This document shows, piece after piece, positions 17,024-26,858 of a stretch of 57,462 nt of DNA (position 1 is its first letter; each line of letters opens with the position of its first letter). A program made the position numbers and the translations under genes. Source of the DNA: Candidatus Oceanisphaera merdipullorum. GTDB taxonomy: Bacteria > Pseudomonadota > Gammaproteobacteria > Enterobacterales > Aeromonadaceae. Under the pieces are notes generated by a model. The model ran no database searches. It saw nothing but the letters and a program-made list of their open reading frames with translations, and had not been told where the DNA came from. The DNA lies in NCBI GenBank assembly GCA_018883865.1, contig JAHLFI010000050.1, forward strand, positions 1 through 57,462. The letters are read 5' to 3'.

Positions 17024-17221
17024 ACTTCCTCCAGACAATGGTCATTGATTCAGAGTGAGGCTTAACAAACGATTTATCCTAATGTATTTATCCCAGTACA
17101 TTCATCCAAGTGCTGAGGTACTAAGCACTATCGTGAGCTTCGAGTATAACTAACCTGCTCACGACTGCTTAATAAACCCGCTAAATCATGAATATCTTTC
17201 AGTTTCTCCCAATAAAAGTCC

Positions 17222-17248
17222 AAAAAAACCCCAGCGTATGCTGGGGTT
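17222..17248 (-). terminator. Rho-independent terminator of rhlE
   Basis: A nine-base stem (AACCCCAGC / GCTGGGGTT, four-base loop) followed by seven Ts on the minus strand, about 32 bases after the rhlE stop. Confidence 0.88.
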
Positions 17249-17279
17249 GATGATTTAGGATAACGAATAGCTAACCTGA

Positions 17280-18608
17280 TTAGCCGTTATCGTGACGACG
17301 CGGTGGCTTAGCACTGCGTGGCGCCTTGTTGGTGCTACCTGAGTTACCACGACCGCCTGCATTACCGCGACCCGCGTTTTGGCCGCCACGGCTATTACCG
17401 GCACTTGCACCACCTCGACCGCGATTAGGGGCGGGCTTTTCAATCGGTGGCTGCTCGCTGTCTGGCAGTGGCTCGTAACCGGGCAAAATTTCCAGCTCGG
17501 CGGTTTGCTTGATCAATTTTTCAATGGCTTTCAATAACGGCTTTTCTTCAAAGCAAATCAAAGAGATGGCTTCGCCTTTAACACCGGCACGCCCAGTACG
17601 ACCGATGCGGTGTACATAGTCTTCTGCCACGTGAGGTAGCTCGTAGTTAACCACGTGCGGCAATTCGCTGATGTCGATACCACGAGCCGCGATATCGGTG
17701 GCCACCAAGACGCGCAGTTTGCCTTCTTTAAATTGGCTCAAGGCGCGAGTACGGGCACCTTGGCTTTTGTCACCATGAATGGCCATGGCTGGCAAGCCGT
17801 CTTTATCCAATTGCATGGCTAAGCGATTAGCGCCGTGTTTGGTACGGGTAAATACCAGTACTTGGCGCCAGTTATGATGGCCAATTAAATAGCTAAGCAG
17901 GGCGCGTTTTTGATTTTTGTCCACGCCATAAAAACGCTGGGCGATAGTGTCGGCGGTCGCGTTGCGAGTGGCGACTTCGATATGCTCAGGATTAGTGAGC
18001 AACGTTTCAGCCAATTTCTTGATTTCATTAGAAAAGGTCGCAGAAAATAACAGGTTTTGACGCTTAGGCGGCATCTTGGCAATGATGCGCTGAATATCGC
18101 GAATAAAGCCCATGTCTAACATGCGATCTGCTTCGTCTAACACCAACATCTCGACCCGAGATAAGTCGATGGAGCGCTGTGACACGTGATCCAGCAAACG
18201 GCCAGGAGTGGCGACGACGATATCAATTTTGCCGCCCAGCGCCTTCATTTGTGGATTGATGCTCACGCCACCAAACATAGCCAGCGTTCTTAAGCCTGAA
18301 TACTTGGCATAGGCACGAATGTTTTCTTCTACCTGAGCTGCCAACTCACGAGTGGGCGTCAATATCAAGGCGCGCACGGGTGCACGGCCATTGGCCAGTG
18401 GCTTGGCTTGGGTTTCACTTAAACGCTGCAGCATTGGCAGACCAAAACCTGCGGTTTTACCGGTACCAGTTTGCGCACCAGCCAGTAAATCGCCGCCCGC
18501 AAGCACTAAGGGAATGGCTTGGGTTTGGATAGGGGTTGGTTCTGTGTAACCACATTCATTAATCGCTTGTACAAGCTGGGCGTTTAGGCCAAGGGAAGCA
18601 AAAGACAT
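17280..18608 (-). CDS. rhlE: DEAD-box RNA helicase RhlE-type
   Basis: A 442-residue ATP-dependent RNA helicase. The N-terminus [33 protein letters not shown] carries the Q motif. Domain 1 has AQTGTGKT (motif I), [17 protein letters not shown] and SAT; domain 2 has [20 protein letters not shown] and [10 protein letters not shown]. The C-terminal about 60 residues are Gly/Arg/Asn-rich (RGG-like), a common RNA-binding tail. RhlE proteins act in ribosome assembly and RNA turnover. The ATG at 18608 with GGAG is preferred over the 19-codon upstream extension. Confidence 0.93.
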   Translation of the reverse strand: MSFASLGLNAQLVQAINECGYTEPTPIQTQAIPLVLAGGDLLAGAQTGTGKTAGFGLPMLQRLSETQAKPLANGRAPVRALILTPTRELAAQVEENIRAYAKYSGLRTLAMFGGVSINPQMKALGGKIDIVVATPGRLLDHVSQRSIDLSRVEMLVLDEADRMLDMGFIRDIQRIIAKMPPKRQNLLFSATFSNEIKKLAETLLTNPEHIEVATRNATADTIAQRFYGVDKNQKRALLSYLIGHHNWRQVLVFTRTKHGANRLAMQLDKDGLPAMAIHGDKSQGARTRALSQFKEGKLRVLVATDIAARGIDISELPHVVNYELPHVAEDYVHRIGRTGRAGVKGEAISLICFEEKPLLKAIEKLIKQTAELEILPGYEPLPDSEQPPIEKPAPNRGRGGASAGNSRGGQNAGRGNAGGRGNSGSTNKAPRSAKPPRRHDNG

Positions 18609-18776
18609 GAGACTCCGAACAAATAAGGTCCTGGCGGACGGCTGAGAGGCATTGCCGATAGGCAAACTGGCGTTATGATACCAGAAAAGCGCAAAGGGCT
18701 ATAAATTAAAGCTTTGACTCAACGCTAAGCCCTCAGCGGTAAGCTATCAGCTAAAAATAGCTACGGTTCTTTCGAT

Positions 18777-19526
18777 TTAGCTGGGTCCTTGTTGCTCGCA
18801 GGGTAGCGCTACTTTCAAAGGCTTATCACTAAAAATCATGTGCACGCCAAGGCTGGCTAATTGGTCGGCCCGGCTTTGTTTATTAACTGTGTAACAGCTC
18901 ACGCGATAACCGGCCTCGATAATGGCCGCCGCCCGCGCTGGCGTTAATGCCGTGTGCGCGCAGTGCAATGCCTCGCAGCCCAGTTGTTGCAGTTGTGCCT
19001 GCCAATCTTTCGGTATCTGCTCTACTAGCAAGGCTCGGGGCACCTCTGGTATAAGCTGTTGCAGATGACAAAGCGCGGCTGGCTCAAAGCTTGAGAACAG
19101 CAATTGATTAGCGCCGACCTTACCTTGGCTAAATAACGCCGCTAGTACTTGGCTCACTTGCACACATAATTGCCGTATATCGTCCTTGGGATAGAGTTTA
19201 AGTTCGATATTGACCTGAATGTTGAGCTCGCAGGCTTTAGTTAAGTATTCGCTTAATAAGGGCAGACGCTCATTCTTAAACTGCTCGCTAAACCAGCTAC
19301 CCGCATCTAACTGCTGAAGTTCGGCCCAAGTGTGTTGGCGCAAGGCACCACTGCCATCGGTGCAGCGGCCGAGACGCTGATCATGAAACAGCACCACTTC
19401 TTGGTCTTGGCTGAGTTGCACATCAATCTCGACCCAGCTTAACCCTGCTGCGTGGGCCGCTATTAAACCGGATAAGGTGTTTTCGGGTGCTTTGTTGGCT
19501 AAACCGCGATGGCCGCAGATAATCAT
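18777..19526 (-). CDS. ugpQ: Cytoplasmic glycerophosphodiester phosphodiesterase
   Basis: This 249-residue TIM-barrel enzyme hydrolyses glycerophosphodiesters to glycerol-3-phosphate and an alcohol. The active-site HRGLANKAPENTLSGL (His and Arg, then Glu-Asn) opens the protein, followed by WVEIDVQLSQDQEVVLFHD with metal-binding Glu, Asp and catalytic His. Later are VNIELKLYP and the C-terminal VSCYTVN and GVHMIFSDKP. There is no signal peptide and length equals UgpQ (about 247), so it is the cytoplasmic form. The ugpBAEC transporter genes are not adjacent. Confidence 0.93.
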   Translation of the reverse strand: MIICGHRGLANKAPENTLSGLIAAHAAGLSWVEIDVQLSQDQEVVLFHDQRLGRCTDGSGALRQHTWAELQQLDAGSWFSEQFKNERLPLLSEYLTKACELNIQVNIELKLYPKDDIRQLCVQVSQVLAALFSQGKVGANQLLFSSFEPAALCHLQQLIPEVPRALLVEQIPKDWQAQLQQLGCEALHCAHTALTPARAAAIIEAGYRVSCYTVNKQSRADQLASLGVHMIFSDKPLKVALPCEQQGPS

Positions 19527-20477
19527 GCTGTGTCCTTAGTTTTAGCGCCTAGGTGATTGTGATATCTAGTGTTGAAAAACCGAATCAAATAGTAGGTACC
19601 ATAAAGGTTAAATGATTAGTTTGACTGCACTATGCCACAGTATTTCATAGTCTCGCATCGCTTTGGGTCTTTCACCATTGATCAGTGGTGCCCGACGCTT
19701 GCTGAACCTCTTTGCCTTGTTCCGCTTTAATAACGGATGCTACGGCCGTTATCTTATCTCGTGCTAACCAAAACTCTTGAAACAAAGAGATTAAGCGCTT
19801 GCGCTCTCCTAATCAGGCTTTTTAATTTTTAAAATTCAACATTAATTTTAATGTGGTCGGTGTTTGTTAGCTGAGAGTGGTAATTGTTAATAATGAATCG
19901 GGACTCCATGTTATTTGCTGATAGTCAACCAATGCTCAGTGTTGTCGTGAATATATTAAAATTTAATTATCTGTGAATAAATAATCCGCCCTGCATTAGC
20001 CACTAATGCAGGGCGCAATAAGATGAAGTTCATCTCTAATGCCACTAGAGCAACGTGGCTGGGAATAAATACGAGCACTTCAATCTAAATTAAATATGTG
20101 TATTTGTTATGCGGGTGTATTTCTGTTTGCTGGTTTTTTAAATGAAAATTAATGTTGGTTGGTTTTGTTTTTCTCCCTATGCACTTTAAAATATATGTAA
20201 ATATTTATTTTTTGGTTTTAAAAAACATCAGAGCTAAGCATAGTTACTTTCAAGAGTGAGTCCAACAAAAAACATATTTGTGAATACTAACTTCAGCGGT
20301 AAACGCTCAGGCTGATAATGGATGGTTACGAATTTTATTCAGAGCTGGTAGGCGGTGAGCAGATGATTGTGTGTCACTCATGTATTAATAAATAATTAAA
20401 CAGCAATTTTTAAAGGTAGTTCAGTTGTTCCGTTTTGAGTGAATTAATTACCGCAGTCACACCGTTAAGGAATCAAC
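19527..20477. other. Long AT-rich intergenic region before ssuE
   Basis: These 951 bases lie between the divergent starts of ugpQ and ssuE. No frame of 60 codons or more exists. The right two-thirds is much richer in A and T than the neighbouring genes. It contains a perfect 13-base hairpin at 19987-20015 and must contain the ssu promoter, but I could not place convincing -35/-10 boxes, a sigma-54 site or a CysB/Cbl site by eye. Confidence 0.6.
19987..20015. repeat. Perfect 13-base inverted repeat, three-base loop
   Basis: The arms CGCCCTGCATTAG and CTAATGCAGGGCG are exact complements around CCA. It is GC-rich inside AT-rich DNA. There is no T-run on the plus side and only TTATTTATT on the minus side, so a terminator of a minus-strand transcript, an RNA structure or a protein site are all possible. 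Confidence 0.7.
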
Positions 20478-21017
20478 ATGTTAATCGTTTTATTGGGCGG
20501 CAGTCCTAGCTTAACGTCGCGCAGTAATATCTTGCTTGATCATGCGAAGCAAGAATTACAGCAACGCGGTATTGAGGCCATTAGTTATCAGGTACGAGAT
20601 TTCAATGCCGAGGAGCTGCTTTTTGCCGATTTTAATAGCTCGGCCATACAGCTATTAATAGAGCAGATCAGTCGTGCTGATGGAGTCATTGTGGCCACCC
20701 CCGTTTATAAGGCCTCATTTTCAGGGGCTCTTAAAACCATACTTGATATGTTGCCCGAGCGGGCTCTGAGCAACAAGGTGGTGTTACCCATGGCTACGGG
20801 AGGCAGTAGCGCACATATGCTGGTTGTGGATTACGCGCTTAAGCCAGTACTTGCTGCGCTCAAGGCTCAGGAAATTCTGCATGCAGTCTTTGCTGAAGAC
20901 AGCCTGATTTCCTACCGCGAGCAGGATATACCAGCACAGTTAGCACCGGCCTTAAAACAGCGTCTAGATGATGCCCTACAAGATTTTCAGCAAGCGTTGG
21001 CTCGCCGAGCCGCTTAA
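20478..21017 (+). CDS. ssuE: NADPH-dependent FMN reductase SsuE
   Basis: SsuE supplies reduced FMN to the monooxygenase SsuD. The 179-residue flavodoxin-like protein begins with [22 protein letters not shown], the FMN phosphate loop, and has the [27 protein letters not shown] motif and [21 protein letters not shown] that define the SsuE family. AAGGA precedes the ATG. It is the first gene of a co-directional six-gene operon in the order ssuE-A-D-C-B-F, the order known from Pseudomonas. Confidence 0.95.
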   Translation: MLIVLLGGSPSLTSRSNILLDHAKQELQQRGIEAISYQVRDFNAEELLFADFNSSAIQLLIEQISRADGVIVATPVYKASFSGALKTILDMLPERALSNKVVLPMATGGSSAHMLVVDYALKPVLAALKAQEILHAVFAEDSLISYREQDIPAQLAPALKQRLDDALQDFQQALARRAA

Positions 21018-21063
21018 TACCAGATTTAGCGAGTTGTCATCCCTCATTATAAAGGAGAGCAGT

Positions 21064-22029
21064 ATGCGTACTATTACGTTGCGTCGCAGCCTGATTGGCT
21101 TATTTGCAGCAGCCATTTCGTTCGGTGCTATTACCCCAGCACAAGCTGAAACCCTGCGTATTGGGTATCAAAAATACGGTACTTTGGTGTTGCTCAAAGC
21201 CAAAGGAACCTTGGAAGAGCGTTTAGCTGGCCAAGGCATCGACATCAAATGGATCGAGTTTCCTGGCGGTCCACAACTGCTTGAAGGACTGAACGTCGGC
21301 TCTGTGGACTTCGGTACTACAGGAGAAACACCACCAGTGTTTGCACAGGCTGCGGGGGCGGATCTGCTCTATGTGGCATATGAGCCGCCAGCACCCACCA
21401 GTGAGGCTATTTTGGTGTCGCAAAATTCACCGATACAGTCGGTGACGGATCTTAAAGGCAAAAAAGTAGCTCTTAACAAAGGTTCCAACGTGCACTACTT
21501 GTTAGTGAGGGCCTTAGAAGAAGCGGGTTTAAAATACAGCGATATTCAGCCAGTGTATTTGTCTCCTGCCGATGCTCGGGCCGCTTTTGAGCGCGGCAGT
21601 GTAGATGCATGGGTTATATGGGATCCCTTCTTCGCGGCTGCAGAAGAACAACTGCAAGCACGCAGCATCCGCGATGGCCAAGGGCTGGTGAGCAATCATC
21701 AGTTTTACCTGGCGACTCGTCCCTACGCCGAAAATAACCCTGATGTGATTAACACCCTGATCCAAGAGATCCACGGTGTTGGCGAATGGGTACAAGAGAA
21801 TCCAGATGAAACCACTCATCAGGTTGCGCCTTTGCTAGGTTTGTCTCATGAGATCACCAACAAAGCTGTGACCCGACAACAATACGGTGCACAGCTGCTC
21901 ACCCCTGATGTGGTCGCAGCACAGCAGCAGATTGCTAACACGTTCACCGATCTTAAGTTGATCCCTAAGACGCTCGATATTAAAGGCGTGATATGGGCGC
22001 CTCCAGCTCAACTAGCCACAGTCAAGTAA
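21064..22029 (+). CDS. ssuA: Aliphatic sulfonate-binding protein SsuA
   Basis: This 321-residue periplasmic protein captures alkanesulfonates for the SsuBC importer. Signal peptide residues 1-27 (ending AQA) are followed by [26 protein letters not shown], the typical SsuA start, then [23 protein letters not shown] and [32 protein letters not shown] matches the ligand-site region. The ATG at 21064 has AAAGGAG; a longer frame from 20968 overlaps ssuE and is rejected. Confidence 0.95.
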   Translation: MRTITLRRSLIGLFAAAISFGAITPAQAETLRIGYQKYGTLVLLKAKGTLEERLAGQGIDIKWIEFPGGPQLLEGLNVGSVDFGTTGETPPVFAQAAGADLLYVAYEPPAPTSEAILVSQNSPIQSVTDLKGKKVALNKGSNVHYLLVRALEEAGLKYSDIQPVYLSPADARAAFERGSVDAWVIWDPFFAAAEEQLQARSIRDGQGLVSNHQFYLATRPYAENNPDVINTLIQEIHGVGEWVQENPDETTHQVAPLLGLSHEITNKAVTRQQYGAQLLTPDVVAAQQQIANTFTDLKLIPKTLDIKGVIWAPPAQLATVK

Positions 22030-22129
22030 CAACATTCACTTGGCTGGCGGAGCAACAAACACTCGAGCTGTTAATTCCGTCATACGCCAGTGTGCAAACG
22101 ACGTTAATTTTATTTATAGGAGAAAGGCC

Positions 22130-23278
22130 ATGAGTTTAAATATTTTCTGGTTCCTGCCAACCCACGGAGATGGCCATTACCTAGGAACTGCCGAAGGTGC
22201 TCGCGCCGTCGATCACGGATACTTGCAGCAGATAGCCCAAGCAGCAGATCGCCTTGGTTTTGAAGGGGTACTGATCCCTACTGGGCGTTCATGCGAGGAT
22301 TCTTTGCTCGTTGCCGCCTCGCTGATCCCGGTGACTCAACGCTTGAAATTTCTGGTCGCGCTACGCCCAGGCATTATTTCACCGACGGTGGCTGCGCGCC
22401 AAGCTGCGACCTTGGATCGTTTATCCAACGGCCGGGCCTTGTTCAATTTGGTGACGGGTGGAGATCCTGACGAACTGGCGGGTGATGGCTTAAACCTGTC
22501 ACACGCCGAACGCTATGAAGCATCAGTCGAATTCACCAATATATGGCGCCGTGTGCTGGAAGGTGAAGTGGTGGATTATGACGGCAAGCATATTCAGGTC
22601 AAAGGGGCAAAACTGTTATATCCACCGATCCAGCAGCCACGTCCGCCCTTGTATTTTGGCGGCTCTTCTGCAGCGGCTCAAGATCTCGCCGCAGAACAAG
22701 TAGAGCTGTATTTAACGTGGGGTGAACCGCCTGCTGCAGTAGCGGAAAAAATTGCCGAAGTTCGTAAAAAAGCCGCCGCTCACAACCGTGAAGTCCGCTT
22801 TGGTATTCGTCTGCATGTGATCGTTCGCGAAACTAACGCTGAAGCGTGGGCGGCCGCTGACAAGCTGATCAGCCATGTGGATGATGACACCATCGCTTTG
22901 GCTCAGGCTTCACTTGCGCGTTTCGACTCAGTGGGGCAACAACGTATGGCCGCACTGCATGGCGGCAGCAAAGATAACCTAGAAGTAAGCCCCAATCTCT
23001 GGGCTGGAGTGGGCTTAGTAAGAGGGGGAGCCGGTACGGCGTTAGTTGGTGATGGCCCAACTGTAGCGGCACGAGTCAAGGAATATGCGGCACTGGGTAT
23101 AGATACCTTTATTTTTTCTGGTTACCCGCACCTCGAAGAGTCGTATCGAGTCGCCGAACTGCTGTTTCCGCACTTAGACGTACACCGTCCGCAAGAGTTA
23201 ACAGGCAGCAATTATGTAAGCCCATTTGGAGAGATGGTCGCCAATGATATTTTGCCCAAAGCAGCTTCGGCCAGCTGA
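22130..23278 (+). CDS. ssuD: FMNH2-dependent alkanesulfonate monooxygenase SsuD
   Basis: SsuD oxidatively cleaves the C-S bond of C1-C10 alkanesulfonates, releasing sulfite for cysteine synthesis and an aldehyde. The 382 residues match the E. coli enzyme (381). The N-terminus [17 protein letters not shown] and motifs [51 protein letters not shown] and [25 protein letters not shown] are characteristic of this luciferase-like TIM-barrel family. AGGAGAAAGG precedes the ATG at 22130; the longer frame from 22040 is rejected. Confidence 0.97.
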   Translation: MSLNIFWFLPTHGDGHYLGTAEGARAVDHGYLQQIAQAADRLGFEGVLIPTGRSCEDSLLVAASLIPVTQRLKFLVALRPGIISPTVAARQAATLDRLSNGRALFNLVTGGDPDELAGDGLNLSHAERYEASVEFTNIWRRVLEGEVVDYDGKHIQVKGAKLLYPPIQQPRPPLYFGGSSAAAQDLAAEQVELYLTWGEPPAAVAEKIAEVRKKAAAHNREVRFGIRLHVIVRETNAEAWAAADKLISHVDDDTIALAQASLARFDSVGQQRMAALHGGSKDNLEVSPNLWAGVGLVRGGAGTALVGDGPTVAARVKEYAALGIDTFIFSGYPHLEESYRVAELLFPHLDVHRPQELTGSNYVSPFGEMVANDILPKAASAS

Positions 23279-23366
23279 AGCTACATCTTTTGGCGTGACA
23301 TTAGCAATGACCTTAACGTTATTAAGATTACAGGTCATTGCTATGTAAATATTAGCGAGATATGCA

Positions 23367-24158
23367 ATGAGCACAAAACTACACAATTTGGCTATACGCC
23401 TGTCACCTTGGGCTCTGCCCTTGGCGTTACTCGCGCTCTGGCAGATCGCCGTTATAACTGGATTACTGTCAACGCGTATTCTGCCTGCTCCCAGTGCTGT
23501 ACTGGATGCGAGTTGGTTACTGCTGAAAAGTGGCGAAATCTGGACTCATCTAGCAATCAGTAGCTGGCGTGCAGGCATAGGCTTCGCTATCGGTGGCAGC
23601 ATAGGTCTAGTACTGGGTTTTATTACTGGGCTATCCAAATGGGGCGAGCGTCTACTCGACAGTTCAGTGCAGATGATACGCAATGTGCCGCATTTGGCGC
23701 TGCTGCCGCTGGTGATACTGTGGTTCGGTATTGACGAGAGCGCGAAGATCTTTTTAGTTGCATTAGGAACCCTGTTCCCGATTTACATAAACACTTATCA
23801 CGGCATACGCAGCGTTGATCAGGCCCTAGTAGAAATGGCGCGCAGCTATGGCCTTTCTGGTTTTAGTCTGTTCTGGCAGGTGATCTTACCTAGCGCTTTA
23901 CCCTCGATTCTGGTCGGCGTGCGCTTTGCTTTGGGCTTTATGTGGCTGACGTTAATTGTTGCCGAAACTATTTCATCAAACGCAGGCATTGGTTATTTAG
24001 CTATGAATGCGCGCGAGTTCCTGCAGTTAGATGTAGTCGTTGTGGCCATCTTGCTTTATGCCTTGCTCGGCAAGTTAGCGGATGTCGCCGCTCGTAGCTT
24101 AGAGCGCGTGTGGTTGCGCTGGCATCCTGCCTATCAAACAAAGGGAGACGGACAATGA
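23367..24158 (+). CDS. ssuC: Sulfonate ABC transporter permease SsuC
   Basis: A 263-residue inner-membrane permease with about six helices; length equals E. coli SsuC. The conserved cytoplasmic EAA loop is [36 protein letters not shown], where SsuB docks. The N-terminal [29 protein letters not shown] is typical of the sulfonate/taurine/nitrate permease group. The stop overlaps the ssuB start by four bases. The ribosome site is weak. Confidence 0.95.
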   Translation: MSTKLHNLAIRLSPWALPLALLALWQIAVITGLLSTRILPAPSAVLDASWLLLKSGEIWTHLAISSWRAGIGFAIGGSIGLVLGFITGLSKWGERLLDSSVQMIRNVPHLALLPLVILWFGIDESAKIFLVALGTLFPIYINTYHGIRSVDQALVEMARSYGLSGFSLFWQVILPSALPSILVGVRFALGFMWLTLIVAETISSNAGIGYLAMNAREFLQLDVVVVAILLYALLGKLADVAARSLERVWLRWHPAYQTKGDGQ

Positions 24159-24979
24159 CAGCCTTACCTGCATTTAAACCTGAAGACGCGAGTAGGGGAA
24201 TGGCGTTAACCATAAACGCTATCCATAAAGTATTTGGTGAACGCGAAGTGCTCAAAGATATTCAGTTGAGCATACCCGCGGGACAATTCGTCGGTGTGGT
24301 TGGTCGCAGCGGTTGCGGTAAGAGCACATTATTGCGCTTATTAGCAGGCCTCGATATGCCCAGTAAAGGCGAGCTGTTGGTCGAAGACAATCCACTCTCT
24401 GCATCCAGTAAAGATATTCGTCTTATGTTTCAGGACTCGCGTTTGTTGCCTTGGAAACGGGTGATCGACAATGTGTGCCTTGGTCTTTCTGGTCACTGGT
24501 ATCCGCGAGCTTTGGCAGCCCTAGATGCGGTTGGCCTAGCTGATCGTGCCAACGAGTGGCCAGCCAACTTGTCAGGCGGGCAAAAGCAGCGTGTGGCACT
24601 GGCTCGCGCACTGATCCACCAGCCTCGTTTGTTATTACTAGATGAGCCACTGGGTGCATTGGACGCGTTAACCCGCATCGAAATGCAGCGATTAATAGAG
24701 GATTTGTGGCGCCAACATGGTTTCACCGTCTTACTGGTTACTCATGATGTGAGTGAAGCTGTAGCGATGGCTGACCGGGTGATCCTGATCGAAGACGGTA
24801 AAATAGGTTTGGACCTCAATGTAGACGTAATTCGTCCTCGCCAACGTACATTAGGTGCGCTAGCAGCCGTTGAGGAAAGGGTGCTGAATCGTGTGTTAGC
24901 CATACCTGAAATAGCAGCCCAACCAACAAAACCAGAACCTATTCCACTTTTACCAACACAGCTTAGCTGGGCGCTGTAA
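24155..24979 (+). CDS. ssuB: Sulfonate ABC transporter ATPase SsuB
   Basis: This 274-residue ATPase drives sulfonate import. It shows Walker [11 protein letters not shown]-loop [17 protein letters not shown], signature [15 protein letters not shown], Walker [13 protein letters not shown] and the switch His in [16 protein letters not shown]. The start at 24155 overlaps the ssuC stop (ATGA) and has GGGAG upstream; the frame starting at 24110 lies within ssuC. Confidence 0.96.
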   Translation: MTALPAFKPEDASRGMALTINAIHKVFGEREVLKDIQLSIPAGQFVGVVGRSGCGKSTLLRLLAGLDMPSKGELLVEDNPLSASSKDIRLMFQDSRLLPWKRVIDNVCLGLSGHWYPRALAALDAVGLADRANEWPANLSGGQKQRVALARALIHQPRLLLLDEPLGALDALTRIEMQRLIEDLWRQHGFTVLLVTHDVSEAVAMADRVILIEDGKIGLDLNVDVIRPRQRTLGALAAVEERVLNRVLAIPEIAAQPTKPEPIPLLPTQLSWAL

Positions 24980-25032
24980 GTGACCCGTATTTACGCGATG
25001 TCCAATTACATGCCTGAAAAAGGAGTTACACC

Positions 25033-25248
25033 ATGACCATTAAAGCTATCAACGTACGTAACCAGTTCAGAGGCTTTATAAAAGAAATTATTTTGGGGGA
25101 CGTAGTTTCTGAAATCGACGTACAAACTCCTGCCGGTATCGTTACTTCAGTCATCACCACTCGTTCAGTAAAAGATCTAGAACTGGCGGTAGGCAGTGAG
25201 GTCATCGCCTTCGTTAAATCAACCGAGGTCTCGGTTGCAAAACTATAA
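25033..25248 (+). CDS. ssuF: SsuF, molbindin (TOBE/Mop) protein
   Basis: A 71-residue one-domain Mop/TOBE protein of the molbindin type (AINVRNQFRGFIKEIILGDVVSEIDVQTPAGIVTSVITTRSVKDLELAVGSEVIAFVKSTEVSVAKL read in short motifs: NQFRG, GDVVSEIDV, LAVGSEVIAFVKSTEV). Such proteins oligomerise and bind molybdate or similar oxyanions. In Pseudomonas putida ssuF is the last gene of the ssu operon and is needed for sulfonate growth by an unclear role. AAGGAG precedes the ATG. A ten-base hairpin without a T-run follows at about 25261-25285. Confidence 0.92.
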   Translation: MTIKAINVRNQFRGFIKEIILGDVVSEIDVQTPAGIVTSVITTRSVKDLELAVGSEVIAFVKSTEVSVAKL

Positions 25249-25475
25249 ATGACAGCGCCAGTGGCGTGGAAAAAATCCACGTCACTCGTTCACTGCCACG
25301 GACGTTATATCGACTCTGACGCATCCATTGTCTAACCAGAAAATAGGCCCGATCTGCGATAAAAAACTAGCAGTCACTATCAACTGTGACTAAAAACCAA
25401 GTAAAACCATATATAGACAATGCAAAACTCTTTACAATGCGGACTCATTTTTATCGCGTTAATAGTAGCCTCGTT

Positions 25476-26831
25476 ATGATAGACCCCCTCAATTACGGCC
25501 AGCGTCAGTGGCACCTTATTTTATCTACTTATGATGAAGCCATGCGTGCTCGAGTACGCGAACTGGTATTAGCGCATAGCCATGAGCTGGCAGAAGATTT
25601 TTATGTCCAGATGATGCAGCAAACCGAGGCGCAGGAGTTTTTGGCCCACGAGCTGGTGCACCAACGATTGCATGCTTCTATGGTGCGCTGGTTAGAGCAG
25701 GTGTTCGGTTTGCAAACGGTGGACGCTATCCCGGCGGCCGTGGAGCGCCAATTTGAAGTAGGCAAGGTGCATGCCAGAATTAATCTGCCGATCAATTTAG
25801 TGTCTGCTGGGGCGCGGCTGCATAAGCAGCGCCTGCTGCAATACATCACGCAAATCTGGCAGACGCCCGCAGAGTGGTTGCATGCCAGCTTATATGTACA
25901 AGAGGTGATGGACGTGTCCATCGAGCTGATGAGTTTAGCTTATGTGACCAATGCGGATCACAAGAGTCGTGCCGCCGAGGCTTATCGTCTGCACACCTTA
26001 AGCCTGAACCTGGCGGTCGAGCGTGAGCGCCAGCGCGCAGCTGTGCTCGATTGGAGCCACGAGCTGATGTTTGCGCTGCACAGTGGCGAGTCGGTGTTAA
26101 AAGGCTTAAGTCGCAGCGAGTTTGGGCTTTGGTTTCATCATCAGGCGAGCACTGTCTTTGATGGCGCCGCAGAAGTTAATCAGATAGAGCAGGTGTTGCT
26201 GCATATCGATACCGAGCTGCTGCCGAGCATGCACGGCCAGAGTGAGCTATTGGTCGAGAAAATGGCCAAGTTGCAGCAAGAAGTGAAAGCCATTATCTAC
26301 TTTATGACCACAATGTTTGATCGCTACATAGAGTTAGAGCAAGGTCGCGACACCTTGACTCGCCTGTTGGACCGCCGCTTCTTGCCGGCCGTGATGAACC
26401 GAGAGGTACAGCTGGCTAAGCACGGTGCTGGTATGTTTTCCGTGGTGTTATTTGATATCGACCACTTTAAGGCGGTGAATGATAACCACGGCCACGAGGG
26501 TGGAGATCTGGTGTTACAGCAGATCGCCAATTTGATCGCCAGCTCGGTGCGCAGCAGTGATTTTGTGTTTCGCTACGGCGGGGAAGAATTACTGGTGGTG
26601 TTGGTGGAAGTCGGGGCGGAAAAAGCGCTGGCCATCGCCGAAAATATCCGTCTTAAAGTCCTCAACAATCCTTTGCAGCTGGCGGGCCAAAAAACCGTGC
26701 AGGTGACCATGAGCGGCGGCGTGGCCAGCTTCGATGGCCATCCTGATTATGATCACCTGATCCGCCGTGCCGACAAGGCCTTATATCAGGCTAAGGCACG
26801 CGGGCGTAATATTTGTTTAATTGCCGAATAA
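25476..26831 (+). CDS. dosC: Globin-coupled sensor diguanylate cyclase DosC
   Basis: An oxygen sensor that makes cyclic di-GMP. The N-terminal globin-coupled sensor domain (about 1-165) has the haem proximal-His region VGKVHARINLPINLVSAG; a middle helical domain (about 170-290) contains the SEFGLWFHHQ segment shared with E. coli DosC. The GGDEF domain (about 295-450) has LTRLLDRRFLPAVMNRE, DIDHFKAVNDNHGHEGGD and the active site GGEEL, followed by HPDYDHLIRRADKALYQAKARGRN. Overall similarity to DosC is strong. The frame is open from a GTG at 25386; the ATG at 25476 is preferred because it fits the homologue's length, but no start has a good ribosome site. No partner phosphodiesterase (dosP) is adjacent. 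Confidence 0.93.
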   Translation: MIDPLNYGQRQWHLILSTYDEAMRARVRELVLAHSHELAEDFYVQMMQQTEAQEFLAHELVHQRLHASMVRWLEQVFGLQTVDAIPAAVERQFEVGKVHARINLPINLVSAGARLHKQRLLQYITQIWQTPAEWLHASLYVQEVMDVSIELMSLAYVTNADHKSRAAEAYRLHTLSLNLAVERERQRAAVLDWSHELMFALHSGESVLKGLSRSEFGLWFHHQASTVFDGAAEVNQIEQVLLHIDTELLPSMHGQSELLVEKMAKLQQEVKAIIYFMTTMFDRYIELEQGRDTLTRLLDRRFLPAVMNREVQLAKHGAGMFSVVLFDIDHFKAVNDNHGHEGGDLVLQQIANLIASSVRSSDFVFRYGGEELLVVLVEVGAEKALAIAENIRLKVLNNPLQLAGQKTVQVTMSGGVASFDGHPDYDHLIRRADKALYQAKARGRNICLIAE

Positions 26832-26858
26832 GCGAAGATTTTAGCCCATGAGCCGCAC

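Noticed and set aside
25258-25290. Ten-base hairpin after ssuF as a terminator
   Set aside because: There is no T-run after the stem, so intrinsic termination cannot be claimed.
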